A stretch of 64,000 nucleotides of DNA from Periplaneta americana (taxonomy: Eukaryota > Arthropoda > Insecta > Blattodea > Blattidae). Location of the stretch: assembly GCF_040183065.1 (NCBI RefSeq), contig NC_091120.1, positions 182,219,896-182,283,895 of the forward strand. The letters are read 5' to 3'. Below the pieces are notes generated by a model. The model ran no database searches and was not told the origin of the DNA. It was given only the letters and a program-made list of their open reading frames with translations. The translations under genes and the position numbers were made by a program. Position 1 is the first letter of the stretch. Each line of letters opens with the position of its first letter. This document shows, one piece after another, positions 1 through 12,200 of this stretch.

Positions 1-852
1 CACCCTGTATATTCTTGTCCCGCTCCAATAATGTTTCCTCAAGTCTACTAGTTGATTAATCAGGCATTCTTGCCATCAAACCATTTCCTGACGGGTCTGA
101 AAAATTTGCAGACCAAGAGCAAACCAATCTCAAACCACAGTGATGGATGTGCATTAAGACAGTTATGCTTTACTTTTAGCCAATGGACTGGCTACACACG
201 TACTTTTTGCATTAATATTTTAGGTTTCCATGCTTATTGATATTTGGTTATTCAAATTACATCTTCAATATAGAAGATTAGTAAATTATTTTACAGTACA
301 TGAGCGTACAGTACAATAATGGTTTGAAACTGATTTCAAACGGATCATCACTGAGGTTGGAACAGTGTTCATCACAAACTCGCTTCAGAAACAAACCTAT
401 TGTCTCTAAGCTCCTCAATAGTGCTGGAGTTATTTCTATACAGTCTATTTTGTAGGGTATCAATAGCCATTTTATCAAAAGAGTCGGGAATATGTGAATG
501 CAGACATCACTTCTATAACTCAGATTAATACTCTTTATAAAATAAAAATATAATTGTGTGCATGCTATTACTAATCAAAATGATATAAGTAAAAATATGG
601 GTGAGGTTACAGACAGTTCCACATACAGACTTTGGGTGTCTTCAATCCTGAGTGGGTCAAAGATGTCTTGCAATATCAAATTTTATTTTTATAGTGGTGA
701 TGCCAAGAAGGAGAAATTCACCACCAATAAGAATAAAATTCTGAGTTGCATTTTGATATGAATAAAAAAAGTCAATACATTTTTCCCGGAACTCTCTCTT
801 TTGGTGTCAGTGTTTTTTCCGTGCAATGAACTTCTTCCAAAGAAGTCATGTA
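1..852. other. No gene recognised
   Basis: AT-rich sequence beyond the 3' end of eIF1A. Only short open frames with no recognisable motifs occur on either strand. It ends at the target-site copy of the TIR element that follows. Confidence 0.6.
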
Positions 853-1317
853 CTCTTAGACAAAAAAAATGACCGGACTCTTGAGAAGTAAATTTACCTA
901 AGTTCCTTTCGGCTGTGCGCCTGATACACAAAACTAAAATCAGAGTAGTAAGGACGAAACTAGCGAGATCTAAGAACATACTCTTATATCGGCAAACAAC
1001 GGTTTGAACTCTGTGTGTGTCATAGCTCCGTGGTAAAACTCTGACTTCACACGCAGAAAACCCGGGTTTGTATCCACCTTTGTATAAGTATATATATTTG
1101 TTTCGTTTTATTTTTTCTCTAGTTAGAAACAAATGATACATTTATTAACGTGCACAGGAGTTTGGATTAGTTGAAAAATTAAACAAAAACATTGAGTAAT
1201 ATCGGAGACTTCTTCCTAATTACCCTTGAATTAAAATAGATACAAAGTTCTTGAATCTTCTCCCTTCTCCATAAGAAGTATTGATCAGCTCTATAATTTG
1301 TATTATTAGTAGTAGCT

Positions 1318-1374
<57 letters not shown>

Positions 1375-1422
1375 CAACAACCAGAATAACAACAATAATA
1401 ATATTCATAGCATTACAAACAC

Positions 1423-1461
<39 letters not shown>

Positions 1462-2238
1462 CATAATGTTAATAGTATTGCAAAAACGAGATGAATAATG
1501 TTAAAGACAAAACCAATGTGTTCCAGATATTGGCCACACTCGTAAATAGTGCCGTTACATATCTGCTTTGTAATAGCTCCATGGTAACAGTCTAGCTTCT
1601 TGTGTAGGCGATTCAAGGTCGTGTACCCCGTAGGATGCAGGCGGTTATAAATGCGGAGGGATTACATACCCGGTATTGAATTTTTTTTGTCTATTTTGAT
1701 TTTTGTTTATAGGTCTCCGAGATGTATTTCTTTATTTTGTTTAATACAAAAAAAAGAATAATGTTTGTTTATTCCTATCCGAGAAGGATTTATTTTACTT
1801 AAGGTTTATTTTTGTTTATTTCTATCCAAGAAGATTTCGTTTAGTCTCTTTAAATACAAGATACAAGGAAAAGGATTGCTATTATGTATCTAACTTGCCC
1901 TTTGTAAATATTAACTTCCTGTTAAATATTTCACAATACTGGTTATTATCAGTATACAAGAAGTAAAAAATTAGAATGAAAAAACAAAGTATAGACTGAG
2001 ATTCGAACTGGAAACCTTTCGGATACAAGACCACAATACTGCCGACTACGCTATGCGAGAGAGATGACGACTCTTTAAGAAGCATGTTATATAATCATAT
2101 AGTGGTGGCAGTGGAGCGTTGGAAACATTTACGACAGAAGAAATTCGTCCGCGTGTGTATCATGCTCTGACGAATGCACCCGAAGTCTTCCGAACCGGAC
2201 ATAGAATCTGGAGCCCGGTCATTTTTTTTGTCTAAGAG
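853..2238. mobile_element. Non-coding DNA transposon with TIRs and TGTA target duplication
   Basis: The ends are inverted copies of CTCTTAGACAAAA... continuing for about 29 bp with one mismatch (left from 853, right arm ending at 2238). Both ends are flanked directly by TGTA (849-852 and 2239-2242), a 4-bp target-site duplication. The 1.39-kb interior has no long coding frame. It holds two AAT tracts and three stretches resembling tRNA-derived modules (about 1020-1075, 1570-1640 and, reversed, 1990-2065). It therefore looks like a non-autonomous element. The superfamily is not assigned; several superfamilies make 4-bp duplications. Confidence 0.8.
1320..1460. repeat. Two (AAT)n microsatellite tracts
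   Basis: Nearly pure AAT repeats at about 1320-1373 and 1423-1460, separated by 50 bp, lie inside the TGTA-flanked element. The minus-strand poly-leucine frame here is a by-product of the repeat. Confidence 0.95.
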
Positions 2239-2242
2239 TGTA

Positions 2243-3060
2243 CAATTTAGTAATTCTTCATGTAATTTTAGAATGCAGTGATTTTCCATAAAAATAGGTC
2301 TTTATTCTCCAATATCTCAGGGTTCAATAACGTTAAGAATATTGCATATAAATACTTCAGAATTTCTTTATTTTTTGTTTTCCACAAGTACATTAAAATT
2401 TTTCATGATCATAGAAGTTGGCAACACAACTTAAAAAAAAAATATTATAAAAACAACTCCAACAAATTACAGTATAACCCTCATCACTTTCCATTCGACG
2501 CCTCCCCTGAAAAACAATATAAACTGCATTATATACATTACTTATTCATAACGACTGAAGGATGTGCGACGCAATCTGTTCGGAGCTGTTTTCTGAAAAG
2601 TATACATAAATAAACACAACCAACACATACATCACCACGTTCTACAGTGAGAGAAGGGTATTTTCACAAACACCAATATAACATCATGATCCAAACGTTT
2701 ATTTCAGACTACTTTATTTTATTTAATTCTGGGTATAATGGTACAATTTATTTTATTTATATAAAATAAAAACATGGTTGGGTTATACTGTAATAAAAAA
2801 AGTTTAATGAGGTATAAATATGAACTAGATTTTTGTTACCAAAACATTGGAAATTACTTTTACAACAACCATTTATTATCTAATGAGAAAAGCTATGTCA
2901 TCGAGCCAAGAAGAGTTTGGGCATCTCTTGGAATGGTTAATAACTTAGTTGTAAAATTATTATTTGACAACATTCCCAACACTCGCATCCCAATACCGGG
3001 TAAAAATTAATGAAAGAAAACAATATAAACCCTTGATAGCTAGGTGACACAGCCTGGGAA
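2243..3060. other. Intergenic, nothing recognised
   Basis: AT-rich DNA between the TIR element and the probable eIF1A poly(A) site. No recognisable coding sequence or repeat was seen. Confidence 0.5.
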
Positions 3061-3066
3061 GTCCTG

Positions 3067-3072
3067 TTTATT
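3067..3072 (-). terminator. eIF1A: Probable eIF1A poly(A) signal
   Basis: AATAAA on the minus strand, about 200 nt downstream of the proposed eIF1A stop codon. The position suits a short 3' UTR and supports the proposed last exon, but the hexamer alone is weak evidence in AT-rich DNA. Confidence 0.45.
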
Positions 3073-3269
3073 ACGAATAATATGGACAACAACCAAGAAA
3101 TTACTTCGGGTTAGGTATAGGATGGGAGGAAGAATATGCTTAAATTCTGTATGAATTTCTGTAACAAGAATCTATGGAGTATGAGTGTTTGACACTGTCT
3201 ACGCAATCCGGTATGTCTTCCCTCCCTCTCGGTAGTACAATGCGAACAAGCTGCTCCCACCTCCAAACA

Positions 3270-3276
3270 TCAGATC
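3270..3276 (-). CDS. eIF1A: Probable eIF1A last exon: Ile and stop only
   Basis: Insect eIF1A usually ends SVDNI, so a terminal exon should supply one Ile codon and a stop. On the minus strand TTACATTTCAG is followed at once by ATC TGA (3275-3270; the base at 3276 is the G of the AG). AATAAA follows about 200 nt later. This gives a 5.8-kb intron filled with a Penelope-like element, LINEs, SINEs and a Harbinger element. Such a short pattern can occur by chance, so a different last exon remains possible. Confidence 0.55.
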
Positions 3277-6200
3277 TGAAATGTAACAAGTTACAAAAAC
3301 TTAACATTTCTGCACATCAAAATATTGAGGAAGGCCTGTAATAAGGCTTCTTAATAACTAGAGCTAGGAATTTTAGGTGCAAAATAGCGCAAAAACGGTG
3401 CCTTAATTTAGCTGAAAAAGGTGCGAATTTCAATTGTGAATATTCATTACAAACAGTACCAAAACATATATTAGAGTGTAGGCCTTCACGGCCAGCGTCA
3501 ATAGTAGAAAAGTTTTCTGGGCTATGAGGCCGTGGTCTGTTGGTTGTATGACCAAACATTTCGTTCACTGCTGCGGTGAACATCTTCTTTGTTTACCAAG
3601 GTACCAATCAGCAATACCATGGTTTTACTCAGGAACATCTTTTCCGAAGATATTGTGACGCTTTTCCAACACGTCCTAACCACTACATATTTTCAGTGGC
3701 AACACAAGTTTTATGAACAAACCGACGGAGTGGCCATGGGGAGTCCACTAAGTCCCGTGATAGCGAACTTCTACATGGAAGCTTTTGAGGAGGCAACCCT
3801 GGAAACGGCAACATTGAAGCCTAGCTGCTGGTACAGATACGTGGACGATACCTTCGTGATCTGGAAACATGGAAGACGGACACTCGAAGACTTCTTATTA
3901 CACCTAAATAGTCAAAATGAACAAATACAGTTCACCATGGAAATAGAGAAGGATGGCCAGTTACCCTTCTTAGACATACTGGTTTACAGACAAGAAAATG
4001 GCGCCCTCGGCCACAAGGTTTACAGGAAACCCACACACACTGATAGATATCTAGACAAAGATTCCAATCATCATCATCCCCGGCAGAAGCGGGCAATGAT
4101 TAAAACCCTCTTCGACTGAGCCATACGGGTTTCTGACCCCCAACATATAGACCAAGAAATCGACCACCTACAATCAGCCCTAACCGCTAATGGCTATGCC
4201 AGGGCAGAGATAAAAAGAGCCTTGAAACCAAGGAAGAAGACGACACAGGAGTCAGGCCAAGTCCATACGAAGAGAGGCACGGTGTTCTTGCCCTATTACA
4301 AGCAAGTCACAGACCGGATAAGCAAGATCCTCAACCGGCACAAGGTGGACACTATCTTCCTGCCCACCAAGCAGATACGCAACAGCCTATGCTCAGCCAA
4401 GGACAAACGCGACAGATTGTCATCTACGGGGGTCTACAGGATCCCATGTTCATGCGGAGCAGTTTACATAGGGACACAGCGGAGCTTCAAGACTCGGATC
4501 TCCGAACATAGAAGGAACTGCCGCCTTGGCCACGTAGATAAGTAGGCTGTAGGTGAACATGCTTATCTGGAAGGCGAACATAAAATTAGGTTCGAAGATA
4601 CCGATACACTCAGCGACACACCACATTTCTACGCAAGGCTACACCGAGAGGCGATTGAAATATATAAACATAAGAACAATTTCAATCGAAAAGAGGAAGG
4701 CCTCAAGGTTAACAAGGCCTGGTATCCGGCATTAAGGAAAACTAACATCAAACTCGCCCGCGTAGCACAATTAAACACAACCCCGGACGCGGATTGTGTA
4801 GGCAACAGCAAACCCGTCCACGAAGCACATTCGAGCGTGGACCGAGGCGACAACAGTAAGCTGCCCCCCCTCCTCCCATACTATATATACAACGATGCAG
4901 CCAGCGCAGACTGTAATCGGCACGCGCAGTAGAACCAGCCGCACCAGCAATATCACACCACTGAAGATGTTCACCGCAGCAGTGAACGAAACTTTCGGTC
5001 ACACAACCAACAGACTATGGCCTCATAGCCCGGAAAACTTTTCTACTTGTACCAAAACAAATTACATTATATATGACACAAAATTTCTTCAATAAGTTTC
5101 AGTTTAATTCCTTTTGGTGAAAATGACAGCTGACTGACATATTGGGATTCGGCCAATATAGGAGATGGTATTGACAAGGAGAGGAAAAGAATTCATCTTT
5201 CGGCAATGAAGGAGCAAGCTCAAATTCCTTTTCTTCCAATTCAACAGCTTTCGCTAAATCTTCAAAAAGAAATAGTATTCCAATGGATACCTAGTCATTG
5301 CGGCATTACTGGAAATGAGATTGTAGATAATATTGCCAACCAAGCAAAATCTTTGGGGCCCAAACCTATGTAAAATAACTTCTTTAACCAACACATATTA
5401 TGCAGTTAATTCTCATTTAACAAATTTATGGGTCGAATTATGGCTTTCTTCTGATAAAGGCCAAGTACTTCAAAACATTCAAAAGAAACCTAATGATTTA
5501 CAAATGTTCCGCAACATTCCCAGACACATATAAACTTTCTTGACAAGAGCCAGGACAGGCCATATTGTCACTCAGAAGTATCTTCACCACTTTAATCTTG
5601 TTGACTCTAGTAGTTGTTGCTGGTGCAACAATAACGAAGAAGATTTGGAACATATCCTCTTAAACTGCCCTGTGACAAGCATCCATAGAACTAATCTAAA
5701 ATCTGCAATCCCTGTAACCTTGGACAATTCTCTTCAGTACATATTGATTACACCTCATCTTTGGAATGTGGCTGTTGAAATATACAACCAGCATCGTGCT
5801 TTTTACCCATCATTTGTAAGAAGAGGAAATTCATAGTGAAACATAGTGGAACACGTGATGTCAGCAAATGGCTGGATACACAACAAAAATTGAATTGAAC
5901 AGCTTTCGCCTAATGTTGGTGTGACGAAACACAAACTAACTTGTGGACATTTTGCCTGACGAGAGTTTATTGAGGCACAAACTAATTTGAAAGCTTTTGC
6001 CAAACAAGACTGCACTGAAGGGAAAGTAATGTGGTACCATGTCCAATGCTGTGAAGTAACGGTTAGCGCATCTGACCATGAAACGAGGAGTCCGGGTTCA
6101 AATCCTGGTTGGGACAAGTTACCTGGTTAGGGTTTTTTCTCGGGGTTTCCCTCAACCAACTGAAGCAGAATTTATTGCTGGGTAACTTTCGGTGTTGGAC

Positions 6201-9200
6201 CTCGGACTCATTTTGCCATCATTAATTCACATATCATCACATACTAGCTGTTGCAGATTCGATCCTGGCTCAGGTCAATGGCATTTAAGTGTGTTTAAAT
6301 GCGACAGGCTCATGTCAATAGATTTACTGTAAAAGAACTCCTGCGGGACAAAATTCCGGCACACTGGCGACACTAATATAACCTCTGCAATTGCGAGCGT
6401 CGTTAAATAAACCATAATTTTTTTTATACTATAGCTCGGGTTAAGTTCATGGTGCAACATGCTGTACTTGTACAAGAGCACAGTTTTTAATGGGTTATTT
6501 TACACGACGCTGTATCAACATCTCAAGTTATTTAGCGTCTGAATGGAATGAAGGTGATAATGCTGGTGAAATGAGTCCAGGGTCCAGCACCGATAATTAA
6601 CCAGCATTTGCTCATATTGGTTTGAGGGAAAACTCCAGAGAAAAACACCAACCAGATAACTTGTCCTGACCAAGATTCGAACCCAAAGGGTATGTCATAC
6701 TACAACATTATGATAACAGAAACTGAGAATCACAACAAAAGTTCACAGCCTACTGATAAACCCAAAGATCCTACACATGCAATATGATCTATACCCAGGA
6801 TGTTGTAACCTTGCTCTTGACCGTTGTTATTTGGATTGGCTACCCTTCCTATGAAAAAATTCAAGAATGCTGTGTGGTAGCCCTCAAATACATAGGATAG
6901 GACATTCTTGCTGGGTTGCAAGAAACCTGTTCCATAAATTGCTATTCTCTCGTTAAGTAACAGACCTTTAAACTATTCCAGTCTTTAAAGTATAGGTCGT
7001 TGCAAATGTGATATTTAACGATCTATTAGCTATTCCACCTTTAAACTGTAAAAATTCAAAACGACAGAGCCATCGTAGCCGGCGCAAATAATTCGCTTAT
7101 TATATGTGCGTGTCGCTATGGTAATATTAACTTTAACTCTATTAAATATAGAATATAATCTAAATTTAACAGAAGAAATACTGAAATCAGAAGTAAACAC
7201 TGAAATACTGAAACAATTGTCTTTAGAGACAATTAATATTAGGTACCCTCCACAAAACTGGCTTCATTTATACACCGACGGATCCTTGATCTCCAGAGAA
7301 CAAGGTGCCGGTGCAGGTGTTACGTGCTGTCTCTTCTCACTTTATAGATCTCTTGGATATGGAACAACAAGTTTTGATGGTGAAATCATTGCAATAAGTG
7401 AATGTCTCAGGAATCTTCTAGGCCACATCAATAAATTTAGGAATGCAGTTATATTGTCAGACTCCAAAGCAGCTATTCTATCAATCGTCTCTAAACACAC
7501 ACCTTCATCTCAAACAGCAGAAATAACTAAAATGCTCTCTCAATTAATATCACTCAATAAAAGAATTGTATTCCAATGGATACCATCCCATTGTGGAATC
7601 CTGGGAAACGAGAATGCGGATGCTTTAGCAAAGAAGGGCAGCACTGCTACTTACAGACCTGTTACTAAATCTACGTATTACTCTGTGAAGAGATTTATTA
7701 AATCTACATACTTAGACTTCAACAAACAAAATTTGATAACTCAATCCCAAGGGAAAAAATGAAACTCTCTGCATCAAAATCCACAGTTAATTCCCGATTT
7801 ACCACGAAAATCGTCTGTAGCTGCATTTAGATTGGCAACAGGCCATGATTGTTTGGCCAAACACCTGCATAGAATTGGAATTTATCAGTCCCCTAACTGC
7901 CCATTGTGCAACTCAAACCAAGAAATGGATTCGGAACACCTCAAAATCTGTGCTTCAGTGGCTAGTCATGATAATATCTTTGAAAAATATTGGAGTGCAA
8001 GAGGTCAAATGACTTTATTGTCAAACGCCTGGAATTAGAAAACAACAACAACATATTGTGTTTTTGGACAGTCATTGTTTTCAAACTTTGCACAAGACAG
8101 GCATCAAATACTGATTCAGGCCAACATGCAACGATTCTTGGTACAGATTGATAGAGAAGTAACCCTTCCTGTTTCGGTACATCTCATTCAAGTGTCCACT
8201 AGGGCTTTGAATTTTCATATGGCTACAGTCTATGCACCAATAACGTTGGGAAAATTGCAAATTGAGAAGAAATCCTGTTTTACTGTTTGTACAGAATTTC
8301 CTTGATGCATACCTAATGTATTGTTCTCTCATTCTTGCAATGCAGTCACACATCTTATTATTCTACAAACTGTAGATTTATAAACATGAATATGATCCAC
8401 TATCACATTCTGAAACGCTCCTATTGCGTAATAGAGCAAGGCAATTTACTGCGTGCGATTTGTTTCCCTATTTCATGCAAGAGAGCCATGAATGTGTCTT
8501 TCGATAATCTAAATCTAACCTTAAAATCAATATTATCTTATTCTTCTAGAGGATTCGATCTGTCTCTCAGTATTCTTGGTCTTGGTAGATGTTGTACCAT
8601 ATCAAACATAACCTCTATGTCAGACGATTCTATAATAGTAATGAAATTGGTTTATTCACAGAACTTTTCCTATACACACATGAATCTCGAGTTCATTGTG
8701 ATATGTATATCATTTACTTCTGATAACATATCCACGAAATTACTTAATACTGTCAGATACAAAAACAAGAAATATACGTACAATATGGTGGCTAACGATT
8801 CGTTAACAGTTTATAGCTCCGATTTTCGACCTATAGTTTACAGAGTGCTTTAACGAACCAATAGCTTCAAAGGTCGTTCTTGCAACGCTTACTGATGCTA
8901 AATGAACAATTATAGGACCAATAGTGTTTAACGAACCTATAAATGCTTTCTTGCAACCCAGCATCTGTCTTTCATCCCAACCACAGACTGAAGCATGTGA
9001 ATGCACCAGTTAATAAAATATGATTAGTGAAGATACTTACATTATCCACGGAATCACCTTCGCCTTCATCGCTCACCTCATCACCAAATTCAATATCTTC
9101 ATCAAAGCCATCCTCCACGAATGTGACAGTGTCGTTAATACGAACTGTAAAACAAGAATGCAACTTTAGTTCTCTGTTTGTGAAGTCCTAACTATTATTT

Positions 9201-12200
9201 ATACCTACAAATATAAAGAAGATCTGGTCATTCATCCCTAAACATTATCTGCCCTTATATTTTTTCAGAGTTTCCTTAGCACTAGTTTTCATCTACTTTT
9301 CAAGCTCTTTCTCTATTATGTAAAGCATGTATTTGGTGTTTTATTCTCATTTTGTGTTTGTAATAATGACACAAGATAAGGCAAATGAATTTCAATGTGA
9401 CAAAGAAATGAGAAACAAATGGGTGCATGCTATTTCTGAGCAAGAAACTACGGACTGCTTTCATTCTGTTTAATCTGTTAAACTTGTCAGACAGTTCGTA
9501 TTTTAAATACGTCCCAAATCTCTTAACACTTTCTAAAGTTTGTAAACAATACATTCCTAGGGAATGGAATACTTCGAGATCACGAATTTCGCAACCTTTG
9601 ACAAATATTTCTCAACATCTAATAAATTACAATAAATATACATCTTTCAATCCTTTTATGCCTGATTTGAACACGCAAAACATTGCGAAATCCGTATTAT
9701 TCCGCGAATTTCGCATATTTTTTCGAAAGAAAAAAAACAAGCGATTTTTTAGCAATTAGCGAATAGTTTGCGCGAATTTTAAATTGCTTAAAATTTTTTT
9801 GTACCATGATCAATAGTCATCGCACATATCAATATGGTCTGCACATTCAATAGTATTCAATATGTATTTCTTCAAATATCTGGTATGAACACATTCCTGG
9901 CATCATGGTTTGTGCATATGCAGCAAGAATTATATCATAAGCAAAGTTAGCCTGCTGAATGCACCCTACATTCCTATGTGTCATGTGCAAATACAAACTG
10001 TGAACTCATCTTACCATATAACAATGTATTGTCTGGTAAATGCTATTATTTGTCAACAGAAAATATCAATCTTTTTTCTGAAATGTATTTTGAATGAAAG
10101 TGCCAAAAAAATTCAATTTAAAAGCAGTAATTTCCCCTTTTCAAAATACCACTTTCTGCATTTTAAATTATAAAGAGAGAATTGCGCACAAATGTGCATA
10201 GATGTCACTGTAGCACAAATTACTTAATCTGACACATTGGTCTTGCCGTTCACTTTCTGCATTTTGAACTCAACAAAAAATTCCATTCTCTACTTATGAA
10301 TAATGTATGAATAATAATGTAATAATGAATAATGTAAACATATTTGAAATTAAAATATTATTTATTTAACATAGATTTTATTTGAAAACAAAGAAATAAA
10401 CGGAAGAAAATAAATTATGATAGTGAACTATACAGTTTTAAGCCAAGACATCACAACACGTGCATCTATTGACATCAGATTTCTCTCTTGAGTTGGGTGG
10501 ATAATAAAATTAGAAAGCATTCTTTCAGTTTATCCAAAGTGCCCATTACAAAAAAATCAACAACGAAGGTATTAACACAAAACCAAAAAATTAAACAAAA
10601 TTTATTTTCAGTGAAGAAGGTTAAAAAATGAAAATACTGACAATATTCAAGATGTTCCTTGTAACACAGAAGGCGAAAATGAAATTGTATCAAACTAATG
10701 TTTGCTTTTCTGATCTAGTCTGTAAAATCAGGCAAATTTTAAGTTTTAAATGTGCAAATCTAGACATTTACAACTAGATTCATTACTTTTTGCAGACGAT
10801 TTAGCTCTGGTGGCATCCTCAGAAGATGAATTACAACGTTCAATTTTTAATTTTAACAAAATTGGAATTAAATATGATATGACAATCAATAAAGAAAAAA
10901 CTAAAATTATGGCCTTCTGCGGAAAATACCTTGTGCCTAGCGAAATATGTTTAGATTCAAAAACATTAGAAAGGATAAATTATTTTACATATCTCGGATA
11001 CACATTATCTTTTTTCGATGAAGAAAATTTCTAAATACACCAAAACAATGGGAATAATTAACACCATTATGAAACCTTCCCTAGTACAAAGGCATACTAG
11101 AATTCGCCTATACAAGACCTTGGCGAGACCTGTACTTTGTTACGGCAGTGAGGCATGGACATTGAGGAAGAAAGACGAAAGCAGAATAACAGCTAATGAA
11201 ATGAAATTTATGAGATATACAGCGGGATATACGAAATGGGATCACAAACGCAATGAAGATGTAATGGAAGAATTACAACTAGAACCTGTAATTAATCACG
11301 TAAAACATTATCAGAACAACTGGATAAATCATCTGCATTGCATGCATAGAGATAGAATCCCAAAAGTCATGCTCCACTATCGTCCAAACAGGAAGAGATC
11401 TCTCGGTCGTCCAGAGAAGCGCTGGATTGAAAATTCAACTGTGAGATCGTAACAGGCCATTTGGCTTAATACTTGAAGGGAAGAAGAGGAAGAAGAAGAA
11501 ATGTGCAAATCTAAAATTAAAATAAGTAAAATATGGAAGGACTGAAATGAAGATGCTAAAACCTAAGCAGAAGGAAATATGTGACAAAATCTTCAGGTCT
11601 GGACAAATTCCTTGTAATATTCAAGTATTCATACCTGTTTCTGGGAATTCTCCATAGGTCTTCAAGTTTCTGGCTTCATCTGGAGTATACTTTAAGATAA
11701 CATCTGCTTTCGCATCTTGATAATCACGCAATCCAATGAGTATGATGTCTCCTTGGTTAATCCACACCTGCAGGAAAATAATCACATTTAAAACATTTGC
11801 ATCTCCTTTAACACAACAGCGAATGTCCTACTAAAGGTCTTGGAAGTCTCATCTCTGCTGCTTCAATTCTTGTCAACAGAGTTGATGAAAGTATCCAGGT
11901 CTCTGAGCCATGTAACAGTTTTGGTAGTGCTAATGTTTTGTAGAATTTTAAATCTGTCTCTGTACTTTCTTAATTAGTATTCTCCCAGGTCGATGGCATT
12001 TAAAAGTGTGTAAATGCAACAGGCTTTACTAGCATGTAAAAGAACTCCTGTGGGACAAAATTCCAGCACACTTGCGGTGCTGATATAACCTCAGCAGTTG
12101 CAAGCATCGTTATATAAAACAATTTAAAATTAATTTTATTAGAACATACTTCACTGTACCTATCAGCTGCTGAAATTTTGCTAATTTATTTTCTACGTCT

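Larger units (their letters stand above)
6911..8964 (-). mobile_element. PIF/Harbinger DNA transposon interrupted by a LINE
   Basis: The ends are inverted GCTGGGTTGCAAGAAA (6911 and 8964), with further subterminal similarity containing GTTGCAA and GGTCGTT. The right half carries a minus-strand transposase relic, and LINE-A copy 1 sits in the left half. No clean 3-bp duplication typical of Harbinger was visible at the outer ends. The superfamily comes from the transposase; the TIRs link both halves. Confidence 0.75.

Noticed and set aside
1220-1408. Poly-leucine frame on the minus strand
   Set aside because: It is a translation of the (AAT)n microsatellite.
5243-5910. AACAGCTTTCGC on both sides of LINE-B copy 1 as a target duplication
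   Set aside because: The left copy aligns with RNase H coding sequence of other LINE-B copies, so it is internal to the LINE.
8335-8853. 172-codon plus-strand frame as a gene
   Set aside because: It lies opposite a recognisable Harbinger transposase relic on the minus strand and has no motif itself.
9427-9759. 110-codon frame in eIF1A intron 4
   Set aside because: No motif and AT-rich composition; likely chance.
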